A DNA stretch of 64,000 nt from Stenotrophomonas sp. UBA2124 (GTDB lineage Bacteria > Pseudomonadota > Gammaproteobacteria > Xanthomonadales > Xanthomonadaceae), in NCBI GenBank assembly GCA_002329155.1, contig DCXY01000048.1:7098-71097 (forward strand), in the 5' to 3' direction. A model generated the notes under the pieces. That model searched no databases. It worked only from the letters and a program-made list of their open reading frames with translations, and was not told the origin of the DNA. Position numbers and translations under genes: made by a program. This document shows positions 17,909-25,358 of this stretch, piece by piece (positions within the stretch are counted from its first letter, which is position 1; each line of letters begins with the position of its first letter).

Positions 17909-19123
17909 TTAGTCGCAGCAGGTTACCGAAGGGGTGGCAGTGGTCCGTTCCAGCATCACCGCCACGCCCCAGAGCAGCAGGCCGATGGCCGCCGTGGCCG
18001 CGCCGACCAGGCCGGTCGAGCCATAGCCGTACCCGGCGCCGATGGCCATGCCGCCCAGCCATGGGCCCAGTGCGTTGGCGGTGTTGAATGCGGCGTGGTT
18101 GGAAGCCGCCGCAAGGGTCTGCGCCTCGCCCGCGGCGTCCATCAGGCGGGTCTGCAGGGCAGCGGCCAGGGCGCCCATGGTGCCCACCGCGATGATGGCC
18201 GGCACCATCGCCCACACCGAGCGGGCGGCCAGCGGGTACAGCAGCAACACCACGATGGACCAGGCCAACAGCAGGCCCGCGGCGCGGAACTGCAGGCGGT
18301 CCACCAGCTTGCCGCCGGCAATATTGCCGATGATGGCGCCAACACCGAACAGGCCCACGGCCAGCGGCATCCAGCGTTCGTCGATGCCGGTGACGTTCAC
18401 CAGCGTGGGTGCCAGATAGGTGAACACGCAGAACATGCCGGCAAAACCAATCGCGCCGATGGCCAGTGCCAGCCACACCTGCGGCTTGTTGAAGGCGCGC
18501 AGCTCGCGCATGGGCGTGGTGCGGACTTCGTCCGGGTCGGGCTGCAGCTGGCGGGCGACCATCAACACGGTGGCGATGGCCAGCACACTGACCAGCGCGA
18601 AGGCGCTGCGCCAGCTGAACTGCTGGCCCAGCCAGGTGGTCAACGGGTTGCCGACGAGGATGGCGATGGACAGGCCCAGCAGCACCCGTGAGACGGCCGA
18701 GCCGCGCTGTTCCGGCGGGCTGATCGAGGCGGCCACCAGCATCGCCACGCCGAAGTAGGCACCATGCGGCAGGCCGGCGACGAAGCGCGCCAGCAGCATG
18801 GTGGGGTAGCTCGGGGCCAGGGCGCTTGCCAGGTTGCCGGCAGCATAGAAGCCCATCAGCCACAGCAGCAGGGTGCGGCGGCTCACGCTGGCGCCGGCAA
18901 AGGCCAGCAGCGGCGCACCGACCACCACGCCGATGGCGTAGGCGCTGATCAGGTGGCCCACCTGGGCCTCGCCGATGCCCAGCCCTCGACTGATCTCCAG
19001 CATCAGGCCCATGCTGGCGAATTCGCTGGTGCCGATGGCAAAGCCGCCCAGTGAAAGGGCCAGCAGGATCAGGGTGCGCTGGCGCGGGCTCAGGCGCTCG
19101 GCCAGGGAGGGGGCGTGTGGCAC
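17909..19123 (-). CDS. MFS transporter, AraJ-type drug/sugar efflux family
   Basis: This 404-residue inner-membrane protein of the major facilitator superfamily (DHA1 type) has about 12 hydrophobic segments. LALSLGGFAIGTSEFASMGLM in segment 1 and the DNVGHLISAYAIGVVVGAP-like region in segment 2 are typical of AraJ/arabinose efflux permeases. ARFVAGLPHGAYFGVAM in segment 4 and GNPLTTWLGQQFSWRSAF in segment 5-6 carry the antiporter-type motif. The start codon is GTG at 19123. The C terminus ends TATPSVTCCD. The substrate cannot be inferred. It is monocistronic, between parDE and the divergent rpsF operon. Confidence 0.86.
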   Translation of the reverse strand: MPHAPSLAERLSPRQRTLILLALSLGGFAIGTSEFASMGLMLEISRGLGIGEAQVGHLISAYAIGVVVGAPLLAFAGASVSRRTLLLWLMGFYAAGNLASALAPSYPTMLLARFVAGLPHGAYFGVAMLVAASISPPEQRGSAVSRVLLGLSIAILVGNPLTTWLGQQFSWRSAFALVSVLAIATVLMVARQLQPDPDEVRTTPMRELRAFNKPQVWLALAIGAIGFAGMFCVFTYLAPTLVNVTGIDERWMPLAVGLFGVGAIIGNIAGGKLVDRLQFRAAGLLLAWSIVVLLLYPLAARSVWAMVPAIIAVGTMGALAAALQTRLMDAAGEAQTLAAASNHAAFNTANALGPWLGGMAIGAGYGYGSTGLVGAATAAIGLLLWGVAVMLERTTATPSVTCCD

Positions 19124-19242
19124 GCGGGCTCCGGGGGTGCATGAAAACGGTTGCGGAGTTTACTGCTGCGGCGCAGCATGCCGGGTGAATGATCGGGCAT
19201 GGCTGGCCGGACACTGTGTTCGGCCCGCGTCAGGCGGGAACT

Positions 19243-19271
19243 TGCCCGTGCCGGCGTTCCAGTGGATAATG
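19243..19271 (+). promoter_or_regulatory. Sigma-70 promoter of the rpsF-rpsR-rplI operon
   Basis: TTGCCC (19243-19248), a 17-base spacer and GATAAT (19266-19271) form a good vegetative promoter 100 bases before rpsF. The leader it would produce contains GC-rich hairpins (for example GGCCCATTCGGGCC) that may host S6/S18 autoregulation; that part is only a suggestion. Confidence 0.6.
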
Positions 19272-19371
19272 CCCAGCTTCCTGCGCACCAGCGTGGGGAC
19301 CCTTGCCCCACCGCAATCCACGGCGGGGGGCTGTCCGGCCCATTCGGGCCACATCCGAAAGGTATGAAAAC

Positions 19372-19803
19372 ATGAGTCGTCATTACGAAGTCGTGTTCAT
19401 GGTCCACCCGGACCAGAGCGAACAGGTTCCCGCCATGATCGAGCGCTACAAGGCGCTGGTCGAGAATGGCAACGGCACCATCCACCGTCTGGAAGACTGG
19501 GGCCGCCGCCAGCTGGCTTACCCGATCCAGAACCTGGTCAAGGCCCACTATGTTCTGATGAACATCGAAGCCGACCAGTCGGTGCTCAACGAGCTGACCG
19601 AGAGCTTCCGCTTCAACGACGCCGTGCTGCGCAACCTGGTCATCAAGCGTGACGAGGCTGACACCGAGCAGTCGCTGATCATGAAGAGCAAGGACGAGAA
19701 GGGCGACAAGCCCGAGCGTGGCGAGCGTCGTCGTCGTGACGACGAAGAAGGTGCCACTTCCAACAATGACGAAGCCGGCGACGACGCCGCTTCTGCTGAA
19801 TAA
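19372..19803 (+). CDS. rpsF: 30S ribosomal protein S6
   Basis: This is ribosomal protein S6 of the small subunit, 143 residues. It begins MSRHYEVVFMVHPDQSEQV and contains the diagnostic HRLEDWGRRQLAYPI and KAHYVLMNIEAD. The C-terminal tail is long, first mixed charge and then acidic (DEEGATSNNDEAGDDAASAE), as in other xanthomonads. The ATG at 19372 is chosen from homology; the frame is open for 23 codons upstream. rpsR follows after 11 bases. The primosomal gene priB, which separates rpsF and rpsR in enterics, is absent here. Confidence 0.97.
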   Translation: MSRHYEVVFMVHPDQSEQVPAMIERYKALVENGNGTIHRLEDWGRRQLAYPIQNLVKAHYVLMNIEADQSVLNELTESFRFNDAVLRNLVIKRDEADTEQSLIMKSKDEKGDKPERGERRRRDDEEGATSNNDEAGDDAASAE

Positions 19804-19814
19804 GGAGCAACGTC

Positions 19815-20045
19815 ATGTCCAAGTTCTTCCGTCGCCGCAAGTTCTGCAAGTTCACCGCTGAAGGCGTGAAGGAGATCGATTACAAGGATCTCAACACCCT
19901 GCGCCAGTACCTGACCGAGAACGGCAAGATCGTTCCGAGCCGCGTCACCGGCACCAAGTCCAAGTACCAGCGCCAGCTGGCAACGGCCGTCAAGCGCGCC
20001 CGTTTCCTGGCCCTGATCCCGTACACGGACAACCACGACGTCTGA
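19815..20045 (+). CDS. rpsR: 30S ribosomal protein S18
   Basis: Ribosomal protein S18 has 76 residues and partners S6 on the platform of the small subunit. FRRRKFCKFTAEGVKEIDYKD and the C-terminal SKYQRQLATAVKRARFLALIPY are diagnostic. AAGGAG lies 8 bases before the ATG. It sits between rpsF (11 bases) and rplI (114 bases, containing a hairpin). Confidence 0.98.
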   Translation: MSKFFRRRKFCKFTAEGVKEIDYKDLNTLRQYLTENGKIVPSRVTGTKSKYQRQLATAVKRARFLALIPYTDNHDV

Positions 20046-20052
20046 TGCGTGC

Positions 20053-20088
20053 GGGAGCCCGCGCTGGCCACGGCCGCTGCGGGTTCCC
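20053..20088 (+). other. GC-rich hairpin between rpsR and rplI
   Basis: GGGAGCCCGC (20053-20062) can pair with GCGGGTTCCC (20079-20088, one G-U pair), with a further GGCC stem inside. No T run follows, so it is not a simple terminator. It may tune rplI expression or protect the upstream mRNA. Confidence 0.4.
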
Positions 20089-20159
20089 CTAATCCCGTCC
20101 TATTCGGACAGCAAGCGTTGCGGTGCCAAGGCACCGCTAACGAATAACGGAGCTACACC

Positions 20160-20609
20160 ATGAAGCTGATTCTCCTGCAGAAAGTGACCAACCTCGGCGG
20201 CCTGGGCGACCTGGTCGATGTGAAGCCGGGCTACGGCCGCAACTTCCTCGTGCCGCAGGGCAAGGCCGTTCCGGCCACCGAGAGCAACATCGCCGAGTTC
20301 GAAGCCAAGCGCGCTGAGTACGAAGCCAAGGCCCAGGCCGCCCATGACGGCGCCCAGAGCCGCGCCGACAAGTTCGAAGGCGCCAGCGTCACCATCGGTG
20401 CGCACGCTTCGGCCGAAGGCAAGCTGTACGGTTCGGTTGGCCCGCGCGACATCGCCGAAGCCTTCACCGCTGCCGGCCTGGAGCTGAACAAGAGCGAAGT
20501 CATCCTGGGCGAAGGTGCTTTCCGCAACGTGGGCGAGTACGACGTCATCGTCAAGCTGCACGCCGACGTGGAAACCACCGTCAAGGTCATCGTCGAAGCC
20601 GACGCCTGA
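20160..20609 (+). CDS. rplI: 50S ribosomal protein L9
   Basis: Ribosomal protein L9 has 149 residues. The N-terminal rRNA-binding domain (MKLILLQKVTNLGGLGDLVD, VKPGYGRNFLVPQGKA) is followed by the long connecting helix rich in Ala, Glu and Lys and by the C-terminal domain with KLYGSVGPRDIAEAF. The ribosome-binding site GGAG is 8 bases upstream. The gene ends the rpsF operon and is followed by a strong terminator. Confidence 0.97.
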   Translation: MKLILLQKVTNLGGLGDLVDVKPGYGRNFLVPQGKAVPATESNIAEFEAKRAEYEAKAQAAHDGAQSRADKFEGASVTIGAHASAEGKLYGSVGPRDIAEAFTAAGLELNKSEVILGEGAFRNVGEYDVIVKLHADVETTVKVIVEADA

Positions 20610-20627
20610 TCCTGCCGCAGTGGATGC

Positions 20628-20661
20628 AAAGAACGGGCGCCGAAAGGCGCCCGTTTCTTTT
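20628..20661 (+). terminator. Rho-independent terminator of the rpsF-rpsR-rplI operon
   Basis: A 9-bp GC stem (20633-20641 with 20646-20654) closes a GAAA tetraloop and is followed by TTCTTTT. It lies about 20 bases after the rplI stop. Confidence 0.9.
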
Positions 20662-20834
20662 GCAGCCGGGGCAGTGGCGCCCGTGTGCCATGGGTATCGC
20701 TATACTCGGCTGTCAGTACCGGTCTTGAAGCATTGAATTTCTACGGATTTCAATGAGTTGGGGCGGGAACGGAACTTCCGGGTTTCCTCCGGGCGCCGGC
20801 CTTCGTGGCTTGGGCCCGCCAACAGTCCGACTCC

Positions 20835-23800
20835 ATGCGTCTATCCACGATCAAGCTCTCCGGTTTCAAGTCCTTCGTCGATCCCACGACGCTGCACCTG
20901 CCGACCAACATGACCGGCGTGGTCGGCCCGAACGGCTGCGGCAAGTCCAACATCATCGACGCGGTGCGCTGGGTGATGGGCGAAAGCTCGGCCAGCCGCC
21001 TGCGTGGTGATTCGCTGACCGACGTGATCTTCTCCGGCGCGGCCGGGCGCAAGCCGGTGTCGCAGGCGACGGTCGAGCTGATCTTCGACAACTCCGACCA
21101 CACCATTTCCGGCGAGTACGCCTCGTTCACCGAAATCTCGGTCAAGCGTACCGTCAGCCGCGACGGCACCAGCAGCTATTACCTCAACGGCACCAAGTGC
21201 CGACGCCGCGACATCACCGATCTGTTCCTTGGCACCGGGCTTGGCCCGCGCAGTTACTCGATCATCGAGCAGGGCATGATCAGCCAGATCATCGAGGCGC
21301 GGCCGGAAGACCTGCGCGTGTACCTGGAAGAGGCCGCCGGCATCTCCAAGTACAAGGAGCGCCGCAAGGAAACCGAAACCCGTATCCGCCACACCCGCGA
21401 GAATCTGGACCGCCTCAACGACCTGCGCGAGGAAATCGGCAAGCAGCTGGAGCACCTCAAGCGCCAGGCCAAACAGGCCGAGCAGTACCAGGCGCTGCAG
21501 GAAGAGCGCAAGGTCAAGGATGCCGAGTGGAAGGCGCTGGAATTCCGCAGTCTGGATGGCCGTCTGGGTGGCCTGCGCGAAGCGATGTCGCGCGAGGAGA
21601 CCAGGCTGCAGCAGCTGATCGCCGAACAGCGCGAGGCTGAGAGCCGTATCGAAACCGGGCGGGTGAAGCGCGAGGAGGCAGCGGAAACGCTGAGCCGTGC
21701 GCAGGCCGATGTGTATCAGGTGGGCGGCACGCTGGCGCGGCTGGAGCAGCAGATACAGCACCAGCGCGAGATGGCGCAGCGCCTGCACAAGGCGCGCGAC
21801 GAAACCCGTCAGGCACTGGCCGACCTTGGCCAGCACATCAGCGGCGACGAAGCCAAGCTGATCGTGCTGCGCGAATCCGTGGCCGATGCCGAGCCGCAGC
21901 TGGAGCAGCTGCAGGAAGAGAACGAGCTGCGCCAGGACGCCCTGCGCGAAGCCGAAACCAAGCTGGGTGACTGGCAGGTGCGCTGGGAGGCGCATACCCG
22001 CAACACCTCCGAAGCCACGCGCTCGGGTGAGGTGGAGCGCACCCGCGTGGACTACCTGGACAAGCAGATTCTTGAGGCCGACCGCCGCCGCGAAGCACTG
22101 GGCGCCGAGCGCGCCGGGCTGGACCTGGACGCGCTGGCGGAGGCTTTCGAGCAGCTGCAGCTGCAGCATGAAACGCAGAAGACCACGGTCGAAGAACTGA
22201 CCAATCAGGTCGAGGCGCGCAAGGAGTCGGCCGCCACCCTGCAGGAACAGCAGCGCGGCAGCCAGAACGAACTGGCCGACGTGCGCCAGCAGCTGCAGTC
22301 GGCGCGTGGCCGCCTGTCATCACTGGAGACCCTGCAGCAGGCCGCGCTTGGCCAGGAGCAGGGGGCTGCCGCCGCCTGGTTGAAAGCGCGCGGGCTGGAT
22401 TCGGCCACGCGCGTGGGCGAGCGCCTGAGCGTTGAAAGCGGGTGGGAGAACGCGGTTGAGAGCGCGCTGGGCCAGTTGATCGAAGGCGTGCTGGTGGATG
22501 CCCCCGAAGCATTGGTTGACGCGCTGGGTGAGCTGGGCGAAGGCCGCATCGCGCTGGTGTCGTCAGCCGAGGGCAAGGGCGATTTCGCCGCGACCTCGCT
22601 GGCCGCCAAGGTGCAGGGGCCGCTGGCGATCCGCCGCCTGCTGGCGCACCTGCATGGCGCTGATGATCTGGCGCAGGCACAGGCGCTGCAGGCCCGTCTG
22701 CCCGAAGGCGATTCGGTCATCACCCGCGACGGCGAGCGCCTGGGCCAGGGCTGGCTGCAGCTGTCCCGCTCGGGCGCGGCCCAGCAGGGCGCGTTGCTGC
22801 GCGAGCGCGAGATCGTCAACCTGCGCGAGCAGGTGGAGACGCTGGAGCAGCGCGAGGACGCACTGGAAGAACAGCTGTCGGCCTACCGCGAGCAGTTGCT
22901 GGCCGCCGAGCAGCAGCGCGAGGAAGCGCAGCGTGCGCTGTATCAGGCCCACCGCGCCAGCTCGGAGCTGGGTGGCCAGCTGCAGAGCCAGCAGGGCAAG
23001 GTGGATTCGGCGCGCACCCGCATCGAACGCATTGAAAGCGAACTGGCGCAGCTGCTTGAAGCACTGGACGCCAGCCGCGAGCAGGCCAGCGAGGCGCGCG
23101 TGCGCCTGGACGACGCGGTCACCAGCATGGGCGACCTGGAGAGCGGCAAGCAGGCGCTGGAAGCCGAGCGCCGCCAGCTCACCGAAGCCCGCGATCTTGC
23201 CCGCGACGCGGCGCGCAATGTGCGCGACAAGATGCACGCGGTGGCATTGACGCTGGAATCGCAGCGTACCCAGATCAATTCCATCAGCCAGGCGCTGGAG
23301 CGCATGAGCAGCCAGCGCGGCCAGCTGGATTCGCGTCTGGACGAACTGCATTCGCAGCTGGACGACGGCGACACGCCCGTGCAGACGCTGGAAACCGAGC
23401 ATCAGAACGCACTGGCCGAACGGGTGCGCGTGGAGCGCGTGCTGGGCGAGGCGAGGGCGCAGCTGGACGGCATAGACGCCGAACTGCGTGGGCTGGAACA
23501 GACCCGCCACCAGCGCGACGAACAGGCACTGGCGCAGCGCGAGCGTATTTCGCAGCGCAAGCTGGACCAGCAGGCGCTGGTGCTCAATGCCGAACAGCTG
23601 TCCGGTGCCGTCGAGAAGGCGGGCTTCGTGCTGCAGGACGTCATCAACACCCTGCCGGAGGACGCACGTCTGTCCGACTGGGAGCAGGCGGTCCACCAGA
23701 TCGACGCGCGCATGCGCCGGCTGGAGCCGGTGAATCTGGCAGCCATCCACGAGTACGGCGAAGCCTCGCAGCGGTCGGAGTATCTGGACACGCAGAACGT

Positions 23801-24338
23801 GGACCTGTCCACCGCGCTGGAGACGCTGGAAGACGCCATCCGCAAGATCGACCGCGAGACCCGTGGCCGCTTCAAGGACACCTTCGACCGGGTCAATGCC
23901 GGCGTGCAGGCGCTGTACCCGCGCCTGTTCGGTGGCGGCCACGCCTATCTGGAGCTCACCGGCGAGGACCTGCTCGACACCGGCGTGACCATCATGGCGC
24001 GGCCACCGGGCAAGCGCGTGTCCAGCATCTCGCTGCTGTCCGGCGGTGAGAAGGCCATGACCGCGGTGGCGCTGGTGTTCGCCATCTTCCAGCTCAACCC
24101 GGCCCCGTTCTGCCTGCTGGACGAGGTGGACGCGCCGCTGGACGAGGCCAACGTGGGCCGTCTGGCGAACATGGTCAAGGAAATGAGCGAGAAGGTGCAG
24201 TTCCTGTTCGTCAGCCACAACAAGGCGACGATGGAGGCCGCGCACCAGCTCTCGGGCGTGACCATGCGCGAACCGGGCGTGAGCCGGCTGGTCAGCGTGG
24301 ACCTGGAAGAGGCCGCGCGATTGGCGGGCGCGGCCTGA
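20835..24338 (+). CDS. smc: Chromosome segregation ATPase SMC
   Basis: SMC is the condensin ATPase that compacts and segregates the chromosome. The protein has 1167 residues from the ATG at 20835. The Walker A motif GPNGCGKSN is at residues about 32-40, followed by the LRGDSLTDVIFSG and KCRRRDITDLFLGTGLG regions. Two long coiled coils (residues about 165-500 and 660-1000) flank a hinge domain containing LIEGVLVDAPEALVDAL. The C-terminal head holds the signature LSGGEKAMTA and the Walker B CLLDEVDAPLDEAN. A possible -10 hexamer TATACT is at 20701. zipA and ligA follow on the same strand, the usual gammaproteobacterial order. scpA and scpB are not nearby. Confidence 0.97.
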   Translation: MRLSTIKLSGFKSFVDPTTLHLPTNMTGVVGPNGCGKSNIIDAVRWVMGESSASRLRGDSLTDVIFSGAAGRKPVSQATVELIFDNSDHTISGEYASFTEISVKRTVSRDGTSSYYLNGTKCRRRDITDLFLGTGLGPRSYSIIEQGMISQIIEARPEDLRVYLEEAAGISKYKERRKETETRIRHTRENLDRLNDLREEIGKQLEHLKRQAKQAEQYQALQEERKVKDAEWKALEFRSLDGRLGGLREAMSREETRLQQLIAEQREAESRIETGRVKREEAAETLSRAQADVYQVGGTLARLEQQIQHQREMAQRLHKARDETRQALADLGQHISGDEAKLIVLRESVADAEPQLEQLQEENELRQDALREAETKLGDWQVRWEAHTRNTSEATRSGEVERTRVDYLDKQILEADRRREALGAERAGLDLDALAEAFEQLQLQHETQKTTVEELTNQVEARKESAATLQEQQRGSQNELADVRQQLQSARGRLSSLETLQQAALGQEQGAAAAWLKARGLDSATRVGERLSVESGWENAVESALGQLIEGVLVDAPEALVDALGELGEGRIALVSSAEGKGDFAATSLAAKVQGPLAIRRLLAHLHGADDLAQAQALQARLPEGDSVITRDGERLGQGWLQLSRSGAAQQGALLREREIVNLREQVETLEQREDALEEQLSAYREQLLAAEQQREEAQRALYQAHRASSELGGQLQSQQGKVDSARTRIERIESELAQLLEALDASREQASEARVRLDDAVTSMGDLESGKQALEAERRQLTEARDLARDAARNVRDKMHAVALTLESQRTQINSISQALERMSSQRGQLDSRLDELHSQLDDGDTPVQTLETEHQNALAERVRVERVLGEARAQLDGIDAELRGLEQTRHQRDEQALAQRERISQRKLDQQALVLNAEQLSGAVEKAGFVLQDVINTLPEDARLSDWEQAVHQIDARMRRLEPVNLAAIHEYGEASQRSEYLDTQNVDLSTALETLEDAIRKIDRETRGRFKDTFDRVNAGVQALYPRLFGGGHAYLELTGEDLLDTGVTIMARPPGKRVSSISLLSGGEKAMTAVALVFAIFQLNPAPFCLLDEVDAPLDEANVGRLANMVKEMSEKVQFLFVSHNKATMEAAHQLSGVTMREPGVSRLVSVDLEEAARLAGAA

Positions 24339-24385
24339 CGTGCCATCCTTTAGACAACTGAACGTACACCCGGAGAATCCAACGC

Positions 24386-25132
24386 ATGTCCGACATGGCA
24401 ATGCTGCGCATCGGCATCCTGGTTGCCGGATTGCTGCTGATCGCGGCCATCTTCCTGTTCGGCCGCCCCAAAAAGGCGGCGCAGGGCAAGCGCAAGGAAC
24501 CTGTTGAGGCAGGCGAGCGGCCGGAACGGCGCGAGCCGGTGCTGGGCGCGGCCGATGGCGAAGACGGCGACGATGCGGTGGGCGAGGGCGAGGCCTTCGA
24601 GGGCGTGACCCAGGCCGAGCTGGGCCTGCCCGACATGGGCGCCTCTGCCAACAGCGACCTGGGCAAGCGCCCCAGCCAGGACTTCGACAAGATCGTGTCG
24701 CTGTACGTGGCCGCCCGTGCCGGCGAAGTGCTGCGCGGCGAGGACATCGTGGTGGCGGCCGAGAAGACCGGTCTGGTATTTGGCTATATGAACGTGTTCC
24801 ACCGTCTGGTCGAAGGCCACCCCGAGCGCGGGCCGATCTTCTCCATGGCCAGCATCATGAAGCCGGGCAGCTTCGACATGGCCACCATCCGCGAGATGGA
24901 AACCCCGGCCATCGCCTTCTTCCTGACCCTGCCGGCACCGCTGACCGCGCTGGATGCATGGGAAAAGATGCTGCCCACCGTGCAGCGCATGGGCGAACTG
25001 CTGGGCGGCGTGGTACTGGACGACAGCCGCAACGCACTGGGCCGCCAGCGCATCGCCCACATCCGCGACGAACTGCGCGCGTATGACCGCCAGCATGAAG
25101 CACCGCCGCTGACCAAGTCGCCGCGCTGGTAG
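24386..25132 (+). CDS. zipA: Cell division protein ZipA
   Basis: ZipA tethers FtsZ to the inner membrane at the septum. The protein has 248 residues. It has the expected layout: an N-terminal membrane span (residues about 6-25, LRIGILVAGLLLIAAIFLFG), a basic stretch (PKKAAQGKRK), an acidic and variable linker to about residue 100, and a C-terminal FtsZ-binding domain (residues about 105-235) with SLYVAARAGEVLRGEDI and GPIFSMASIMKPGSFD. It follows smc by 47 bases and precedes ligA, an order conserved in gammaproteobacteria. Confidence 0.92.
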   Translation: MSDMAMLRIGILVAGLLLIAAIFLFGRPKKAAQGKRKEPVEAGERPERREPVLGAADGEDGDDAVGEGEAFEGVTQAELGLPDMGASANSDLGKRPSQDFDKIVSLYVAARAGEVLRGEDIVVAAEKTGLVFGYMNVFHRLVEGHPERGPIFSMASIMKPGSFDMATIREMETPAIAFFLTLPAPLTALDAWEKMLPTVQRMGELLGGVVLDDSRNALGRQRIAHIRDELRAYDRQHEAPPLTKSPRW

Positions 25133-25151
25133 GAAGGGCTGGGAACAGCGT

Positions 25152-25280
25152 TACCCCTCCCCAACCCTCCCCTTGGCCTGCGGCCAACGGGAGGGGGCAG
25201 ATCATGCGATCTGCAAGTACGCGACCATCTGCTTCTAGCTCCCTCCCTTTCGCGCAGCGAAGGGGAGGGTTGGGGAGGGG
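25152..25280. repeat. Single copy of the double-palindrome GC-rich element
   Basis: Between zipA and ligA lie two hairpin-forming segments, 25152-25198 and 25236-25280. The first has CCCCTCCCC on one side and GGGAGGGGG on the other of a TTGGCC/GGCCAA stem; the second has CTCCCTCCC and GGGGAGGG around a CTTTCG/CGAAGG stem. They are joined by a spacer with CAGATC-ATGC-GATCTG. The arrangement is the same as in one unit of the seven-copy array at 51 kb, but the spacer differs. Confidence 0.7.
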
Positions 25281-25346
25281 TCGAACCCCGGCAATCCCAA
25301 ACCACCAAACACCCCCAACCCCGCGCCCCCTGCACACCTGCGCGGG

Positions 25347-25352
25347 TAAAAT
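25347..25352 (+). promoter_or_regulatory. -10 hexamer 6 bases before the ligA start
   Basis: TAAAAT lies 6 bases upstream of the ATG at 25359 and there is no Shine-Dalgarno sequence. This spacing would place the transcription start at or next to the ATG, giving a leaderless mRNA. No good -35 is visible. Confidence 0.45.
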
Positions 25353-25358
25353 CGTGGC

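Noticed and set aside
19272..19371. Ribosomal S6/S18 autoregulatory RNA motif in the rpsF leader
   Set aside because: Hairpins are present but I could not identify the conserved CCG bulge with confidence, so it is only mentioned with the promoter.
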